Positions 59,530 to 64,000 of a DNA stretch of 64,000 nt are shown in pieces. Position numbers and translations under genes: made by a program. Positions within the stretch are counted from its first letter, which is position 1, and every line of letters begins with the position of its first letter. The DNA is from Hydrogenoanaerobacterium saccharovorans (GTDB lineage Bacteria > Bacillota > Clostridia > Oscillospirales > Ruminococcaceae). The stretch lies in assembly GCF_003814745.1 (NCBI RefSeq), contig NZ_RKRD01000002.1, positions 124,001 through 188,000 of the forward strand, read 5' to 3'. The notes under the pieces were generated by a model, which worked only from the letters and a program-made list of their open reading frames with translations, did no database searches and had not been told where the DNA came from.

Positions 59530-59982
59530 ATGGCTTTATTAAATCAAGAACAAATTAAAGAGATTATCCCCCACCGCGACCCGTTTTTGCTCATCGATGA
59601 AATTACCGAGTTAGAGCCGGGCGTGCGTGTGGTAGGCAAAAAAACGCTGAAACCCGATGAATTTTGGTTTCAGGGGCACTTCCCGCAAGAGCCGGTTCAG
59701 CCCGGTGTGCTAACGGTAGAAATGCTGGCGCAGGCAGGCGCGGTATGTGTGCTCTCTATGCCCCAAAACAAAGGCAGGGTGGCTTACTTTGCGGGCATTG
59801 ACAAGGCAAAGTTCAGGCGTAAAATCTTACCGGGCGAAACCATTACCCTAGAGGTTGAAATGATTAAGATGCGCAATTCAGTTGGGGTAGGCAAGGGAGT
59901 TGCCAGTGTAAACGGCGAGAAGGCGGTTTCGGCAGAATTTACCTTTGCACTGGGTGCTCCGGCGGAGAATGCGGGCAAATAG
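59530..59982 (+). CDS. fabZ: 3-hydroxyacyl-ACP dehydratase
   Basis: Hot-dog-fold dehydratase, 150 residues. Catalytic His in GHFPQEPVQPGVL and Glu in TVEMLAQAGAV; IPHRDPFLLIDE at the N-terminus. ATG 59530 follows AGGAG ten bases after accB; the frame is open into accB. Confidence 0.96.
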   Translation: MALLNQEQIKEIIPHRDPFLLIDEITELEPGVRVVGKKTLKPDEFWFQGHFPQEPVQPGVLTVEMLAQAGAVCVLSMPQNKGRVAYFAGIDKAKFRRKILPGETITLEVEMIKMRNSVGVGKGVASVNGEKAVSAEFTFALGAPAENAGK

Positions 59983-60049
59983 TTTGATAAAGAAATTTAT
60001 TATAAACCCGCGTACCGAATACTAGATTTTGCTGAAAGGGCATACAGTT

Positions 60050-61405
60050 ATGTTTAAAAAGATATTAATTGCGAACCGCGGCGAAATTGCGGTGCGCATT
60101 ATCAGAGCATGCCGAGAGCTTGGCATCCGTACTGTGGCGGTATGCAGTGAGGCAGATAAAATGGCACTGCATGCTCAAATTGCGGATGAAACCATCTGCA
60201 TCGGCCCTGCACCGAGTAAAGACAGCTACCTTAACATGCAGGCAATTTTGGCAGCGTGCGAAGTTACAGGTGCAGAAGCGGTACACCCCGGTTTTGGCTT
60301 TTTGTCTGAGAACAGCTCGTTTGCAAGGCTTTGCGAGCGCTGCGGGGTCAAGTTCATCGGCCCTGCACCCGAATCCATCGACCGTATGGGTGATAAGGCA
60401 AACGCCAAAATCACTATGAAAAATGCAAATGTTCCGGTTGTTCCCGGCTCAGACGGTGCGGTAACCTCTGTTGCCGAGGCAAAACGCATCGCACACGAAG
60501 TGGGCTACCCTGTTATGGTAAAAGCGAGCGCGGGAGGCGGCGGGCGCGGCATCCGCAAGGTGGACAGCGAAGAGGAACTGGAGAATGCCGTGATTGCGGC
60601 ACAGCAGGAGGCGCTGCGCTTTTTTTCAGACGATACCATTTACATCGAAAAATTTATTGTAGACCCCCGCCATGTTGAAATTCAAATACTTGGTGATGAG
60701 CATGGCAACCTTGTTCATTTGGGCGAGCGCGACTGTTCTTTGCAGCGCCGCAACCAAAAAATGATTGAAGAGTCCCCCTGCCCGTCGCCGCTGATGAACG
60801 ACGAACTGCGTGCCCGTATGGGTGAGGCTGCGGTAAATGCAGCACGTGCTGTGGGGTACTATAACGCGGGTACTATTGAGTTTTTACTCGACGCACGAGG
60901 CGATTTTTATTTTATGGAGATGAATACCCGCGTACAGGTTGAGCATCCTGTTACTGAGTTTGTAACCGGTATTGATATTGTTCAGCAGCAAATTAAAATT
61001 GCGGCGGGCGAACCGCTGGATTTAAAGCAGAAAGATATTGTACTGAAAGGGCACGCCATCGAGTGCCGCATCAATGCCGAAAACCCTGCATTCGGCTTTC
61101 GTCCGTCTCCGGGTACGGTACAGGCATTACATATGCCCGGCGGCCCGGGAATTAGGGTTGACAGTGCAATGTATGCAGGTTATACTATTCCTCCGTACTA
61201 CGATTCGATGATTGCAAAGCTCATTGCCTACGCACCTACACGCGAGCAGGCTCTTGCAAAAATGAAATGGGCGTTGGCAGAGTTTTTAGTGGAGGGCGTT
61301 GACACAAACATTGAATACCAATTGGATTTGCTGCGTGACCCTGATGTGGAGCGAGGCAGCTTTGATATAGGCTTTTTGGCACGGCGTAAAGAGAAGCATT
61401 GCTGA
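60050..61405 (+). CDS. accC: Biotin carboxylase subunit of acetyl-CoA carboxylase
   Basis: ATP-grasp enzyme carboxylating biotin on AccB, 451 residues. KKILIANRGEIAVRIIRAC, the glycine-rich loop KASAGGGGRGIRKV, ERDCSLQRRNQK, and EMNTRVQVEHPVTE are all present. It starts at ATG 60050, the family N-terminus. Confidence 0.97.
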   Translation: MFKKILIANRGEIAVRIIRACRELGIRTVAVCSEADKMALHAQIADETICIGPAPSKDSYLNMQAILAACEVTGAEAVHPGFGFLSENSSFARLCERCGVKFIGPAPESIDRMGDKANAKITMKNANVPVVPGSDGAVTSVAEAKRIAHEVGYPVMVKASAGGGGRGIRKVDSEEELENAVIAAQQEALRFFSDDTIYIEKFIVDPRHVEIQILGDEHGNLVHLGERDCSLQRRNQKMIEESPCPSPLMNDELRARMGEAAVNAARAVGYYNAGTIEFLLDARGDFYFMEMNTRVQVEHPVTEFVTGIDIVQQQIKIAAGEPLDLKQKDIVLKGHAIECRINAENPAFGFRPSPGTVQALHMPGGPGIRVDSAMYAGYTIPPYYDSMIAKLIAYAPTREQALAKMKWALAEFLVEGVDTNIEYQLDLLRDPDVERGSFDIGFLARRKEKHC

Positions 61406-61488
61406 GAGTTTGGCTAACGTAGAATAAGATGGATGTATATTTTGCTGCGAGCAGTATCGGCAAGCGGCGTAAGGAGGGGTGAGCGGAG

Positions 61489-62367
61489 ATGTTACAAGAT
61501 ATTTTCGGCAAGGTAAAAACACGAATGAACGATGGTACACAAGGTGTGTCAGGAATGATGAATAAATTTTCGACACGTTCTGATTTGCTGTTCAAGTGCC
61601 CGCGCTGCGGCAATGTCGAAATAGCGGAGGAGTTTGAGAAAAACCTCAAAGTCTGTTCGACATGCGGTTATCATTCCCGAATAACTGCCGAAGAAAGAAT
61701 GAAAATAACGGTTGACAACGGCACCTTTTATGAATATGATAGGGAAATGACAAGCAAAAACCCCATCCATTTTCCGGATTATGAGGCAAAGATTGCAGCA
61801 CTGCAAAGCTTGACCGGGCTGCGCGACGCAGTGGTTACGGGCGAATGCAGTATTGAGGGCGAACGCTGCGCAATCGGTGTGATGGATTCCAACTTTATGA
61901 TGGCATCCATGGGCTCTGTGGTGGGCGAAAAAATTACACGGCTGTTTGAGCGCGCAACCGAAAAACGCTTGCCGGTGGTGCTGTTTACCGCTTCGGGCGG
62001 TGCCAGAATGCAGGAGGGGATTGTGTCGCTGATGCAGATGGCGAAAACCTCCGGCGCTGTGGCACGGCATTCCGACGCGGGGCTGCTTTATATCACCGTA
62101 CTTACCGACCCTACAACGGGCGGTGTTACCGCAAGTTTTGCTTCGCTGGGTGACATTATTTTGGCAGAGCCAAAGGTGCTCATCGGCTTTGCGGGGCGCA
62201 GAGTGATCGAGGGTACCATTAAACAGCGCCTGCCCGATGATTTTCAGTCCGCTGAATTTTTGCTCGACCACGGCTTTGTCGACAGCATTGTTACACGCAG
62301 CCAACTGCGCAGTGTCTTGTCGCATTTGCTGAGGCTTCACACAAAGGGGGCTGCAAACAATGTCTAA
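61489..62367 (+). CDS. accD: Acetyl-CoA carboxylase carboxyltransferase subunit beta
   Basis: Transfers the carboxyl group from biotin to acetyl-CoA, 292 residues. The zinc ribbon CPRCGNVE and CSTCGYH is at residues 38-60, and GGARMQEGIVSLMQM and the oxyanion region follow. It overlaps accA by eight bases. Separate AccA and AccD chains, as in most Firmicutes. Confidence 0.97.
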   Translation: MLQDIFGKVKTRMNDGTQGVSGMMNKFSTRSDLLFKCPRCGNVEIAEEFEKNLKVCSTCGYHSRITAEERMKITVDNGTFYEYDREMTSKNPIHFPDYEAKIAALQSLTGLRDAVVTGECSIEGERCAIGVMDSNFMMASMGSVVGEKITRLFERATEKRLPVVLFTASGGARMQEGIVSLMQMAKTSGAVARHSDAGLLYITVLTDPTTGGVTASFASLGDIILAEPKVLIGFAGRRVIEGTIKQRLPDDFQSAEFLLDHGFVDSIVTRSQLRSVLSHLLRLHTKGAANNV

Positions 62368-63160
62368 AACGGCGTGGGAAAGGTTAGAGCTTGTCCGTCA
62401 TAAGGAACGTCCAACGATTGCAGACTATATCCCGCTTATTTTTGATGATTTTTTTGAGATGCACGGTGACCGTCTTTATGGCGATGATGCTGCGATATAC
62501 GGCGGTATCGGTACGCTGGACGGTACGCCTGTTACGGTAATTGCACAGGTGAAAGGCAGAAACCTTGCCGAAAACCAAAAGTGCAACTTTGCAATGCCCC
62601 ATCCCGAAGGTTACCGCAAGGCACTGCGCCTGATGAGACAGGCTGAAAAATTCCATCGCCCCGTTATTTGTTTTATCGATACACCGGGTGCATTCTGCGG
62701 CATAGCGGCAGAAGAACGCGGGCAGGGCGAGGCAATTGCAAGAAACCTGTTTGAAATGATGCACCTGAAAACCCCTATCATTTCGGTGGTACTGGGTGAA
62801 GGCGGCAGCGGCGGGGCACTGGCACTTGGCGTTTGCGATGAGCTTGCCATGCTGCAAAATGCGGTTTATTCGGTAATTTCGCCGCGCGGTTTTGCAAGTA
62901 TTTTGTGGAAGAATGCCGCAAGAGAGAAAGAAGCCGCGAATATGATGCGAATTACTGCACATGATTTAGTTGAGCTTGGGGTTGCCGAACACATTATAAA
63001 AGAGGCGGAAGGCGGTGCCCAAAACGACCCTGTTCGCACTGCCGAAAACATTGCAAACTACCTAAAACAATCTATCAAAAAATATAACGATTACCCTATT
63101 GACCTGCTGTTGCAAAACCGCTATGATAAGTTCAGAAAGATTGGCGAGTATGCAGAATAA
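62360..63160 (+). CDS. accA: Acetyl-CoA carboxylase carboxyltransferase subunit alpha
   Basis: Partner of AccD, 266 residues. The sequence DFFEMHGDRLYGDDAAI, VIAQVKGRN, FIDTPGAFCGIAAEERGQ and VLGEGGSGGALALGV match the family. It is shorter at the N-terminus than the E. coli protein, as usual for Firmicutes. Confidence 0.97.
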   Translation: MSKTAWERLELVRHKERPTIADYIPLIFDDFFEMHGDRLYGDDAAIYGGIGTLDGTPVTVIAQVKGRNLAENQKCNFAMPHPEGYRKALRLMRQAEKFHRPVICFIDTPGAFCGIAAEERGQGEAIARNLFEMMHLKTPIISVVLGEGGSGGALALGVCDELAMLQNAVYSVISPRGFASILWKNAAREKEAANMMRITAHDLVELGVAEHIIKEAEGGAQNDPVRTAENIANYLKQSIKKYNDYPIDLLLQNRYDKFRKIGEYAE

Positions 63161-63229
63161 AACGTTGGCACTGGTGAAAAACATCACCTTATATTTAAAT
63201 TTATATAATTTTTAGAGGAGGAACTTTCT

Positions 63230-63457
63230 ATGGTATTCGAGAAAGTAAGAGACATCATTGTTGATCAGCTGGACGTTGAGGAAGATGCAGTCACAATGGA
63301 GGCTAACATCATCGACGATCTCGGTGCAGATTCTCTTGATGTAGTAGATCTCGTAATGAGCCTTGAGGAAGAGTTCGATACCGAAATCCCGGATGAAGAA
63401 GTTGAAAACATCAAAACCGTAGGCGATATTGTTAAATTTATAGAAGACCAGATTTAA
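63230..63457 (+). CDS. acpP: Acyl carrier protein
   Basis: A 75-residue acidic helical carrier. The phosphopantetheine Ser is in LGADSLDVVDLVM. GAGGAGG before ATG gives strong expression. It is last in the cluster, whereas in many clostridia it follows fabH; the 69-bp gap before it and the terminator after it allow some independent control. Confidence 0.97.
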   Translation: MVFEKVRDIIVDQLDVEEDAVTMEANIIDDLGADSLDVVDLVMSLEEEFDTEIPDEEVENIKTVGDIVKFIEDQI

Positions 63458-63473
63458 TCAGTAGCCAAACTCT

Positions 63474-63512
63474 CAGACACTGCGCTGTTCAATGTGCGGT
63501 GTCTGTTTTTTT
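63474..63512 (+). terminator. Terminator of the fab-acc cluster
   Basis: CAGACACTGC pairs with GCGGTGTCTG (one G-U pair), followed by seven T. Confidence 0.85.
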
Positions 63513-63559
63513 ATCCATTTCTTAACAAGTTTCTTAACGGGTATTCTTTTGCAAAAACA

Positions 63560-63588
63560 TTGAAAAATTTTGGCATATAGGTTACAAT
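63560..63588 (+). promoter_or_regulatory. SigA promoter of the decarboxylase beta subunit gene
   Basis: TTGAAA, 17 bases, TACAAT, about 60 bp before the ATG. Confidence 0.65.
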
Positions 63589-63647
63589 ATAATCCGTATC
63601 GCGCAGCAGAGACTGCGCAACTTGTAAAAAATGAAGGAGAATCCTAA

Positions 63648-64000
63648 ATGGAGTTTTTACTGAACGGAGTTCTTGCTATTACTTGGCAGCAAGTTTTGAT
63701 GTGGGCAATCGGCGGAATTCTAATCTATCTTGCAATTGGAAAAGGCTATGAGCCGGCGCTGCTGCTACCAATGGGTTTTGGCGCAATCCTCGTCAACCTG
63801 CCGCTTTCAGGCGTGCTTGACCAAGTAATGCCGGGCATTGGTGAAACCCACGGAATTATACAATGGCTGTTTGAGACGACGATTGAAGCCTCCGAGGCTT
63901 TGCCTCTGCTGCTTTTCATTGGTATTGGCGCCATGATTGATTTTGGCCCGCTTCTTTCGAACCCCAAGATGATTTTATTCGGTGCGGCCGCTCAGTTTGG
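63648..64000 (+). CDS. Sodium-translocating decarboxylase beta subunit (OadB/GcdB), partial
   Basis: The first 117 residues are in the window; the gene runs off the end. MEFLLNGVLAITWQQVLMW, then AIGKGYEPALLLPMGFGAILVNLP and LLLFIGIGAMIDFGPLLSNP, match the membrane beta subunit that couples decarboxylation of a carboxybiotin to Na+ export. Substrate (oxaloacetate, methylmalonyl-CoA or glutaconyl-CoA) depends on subunits outside the window. AAGGAG precedes ATG. Confidence 0.9.
   Translation, partial: MEFLLNGVLAITWQQVLMWAIGGILIYLAIGKGYEPALLLPMGFGAILVNLPLSGVLDQVMPGIGETHGIIQWLFETTIEASEALPLLLFIGIGAMIDFGPLLSNPKMILFGAAAQF

Noticed and set aside
1..64000. CRISPR arrays, insertion sequences, prophage, rRNA genes
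   Set aside because: No regularly spaced repeats, transposase, integrase or phage structural genes, and no rRNA sequence, were seen on either strand.

Overview
The window looks like the chromosome of a spore-forming, anaerobic member of the Clostridia; Oscillospirales is my guess from gene content, not from a search. The reasons are spoIIID and spoIIQ, strong AGGAGG-type ribosome binding sites with frequent TTG and GTG starts, SigA promoters with 17-bp spacers, MurT/GatD-type cell-wall genes, sortase B and a type II fatty-acid cluster. No insertion sequence, phage or CRISPR array is visible. One AT-rich gene next to a tRNA looks acquired.

Layout. 0.1-3.6 kb (minus): a TAXI-type TRAP transporter operon. 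3.8-5.5 kb (minus): an oligo-1,6-glucosidase. 6.0-16.4 kb (plus): L-cysteine desulfidase (cyuA), then a likely single ~9 kb transcript with a branched-chain-amino-acid-type ABC importer, dihydroxyacetone-kinase-type DhaK and DhaL without DhaM, an enhancer-binding-protein-like regulator that has lost its sigma-54 contact loop, and an L-2-amino-thiazoline-4-carboxylate hydrolase family protein. This is the most unusual functional grouping here. 16.5-17.7 kb: spoIIID and spoIIQ, convergent. 17.8-24.8 kb: pstSCAB-phoU-phoPR behind a clear Pho box. 25-33 kb: single genes and small regulator units (flavin reductase, DUF4153, DUF3892, a FeoB-associated peptide with a DtxR-type repressor, GNAT, AraC, and a TetR-deaminase-MBL operon). 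32.7-35.4 kb (minus): PatB-type C-S lyase with an NhaC antiporter. 35.6-39.5 kb (minus): lacI-xylA-xylB. 39.7-40.9 kb: a HEPN-like AT-rich gene and tRNA-Ser(CGA). 41-44.9 kb (minus): sortase B, a G5/3D cell-wall protein, and rplM-rpsI. 45-46.6 kb: a TtcA-like enzyme and a compact XRE switch. 46.7-51.1 kb: a lipoprotein, then HAD-gatD-murT. 51.4-63.5 kb: aroK-aroE-fabD on minus, facing fabH-fabV-fabG-fabF-accB-fabZ-accC-accD-accA-acpP on plus. The window ends inside a sodium-pumping decarboxylase beta subunit.

The main things to look at again are: hairpins placed between the Shine-Dalgarno sequence and the start codon of three liv genes; the cyuA-liv-dhaKL-thiazoline hydrolase island; a GatD homologue lacking both glutaminase catalytic residues; a symmetric XRE switch with divergent promoters sharing one -35 element; and several new operator-like palindromes (DtxR-type, TetR-type, fabH, cyuA). 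All functional calls are from reading the sequence; no database search was run.
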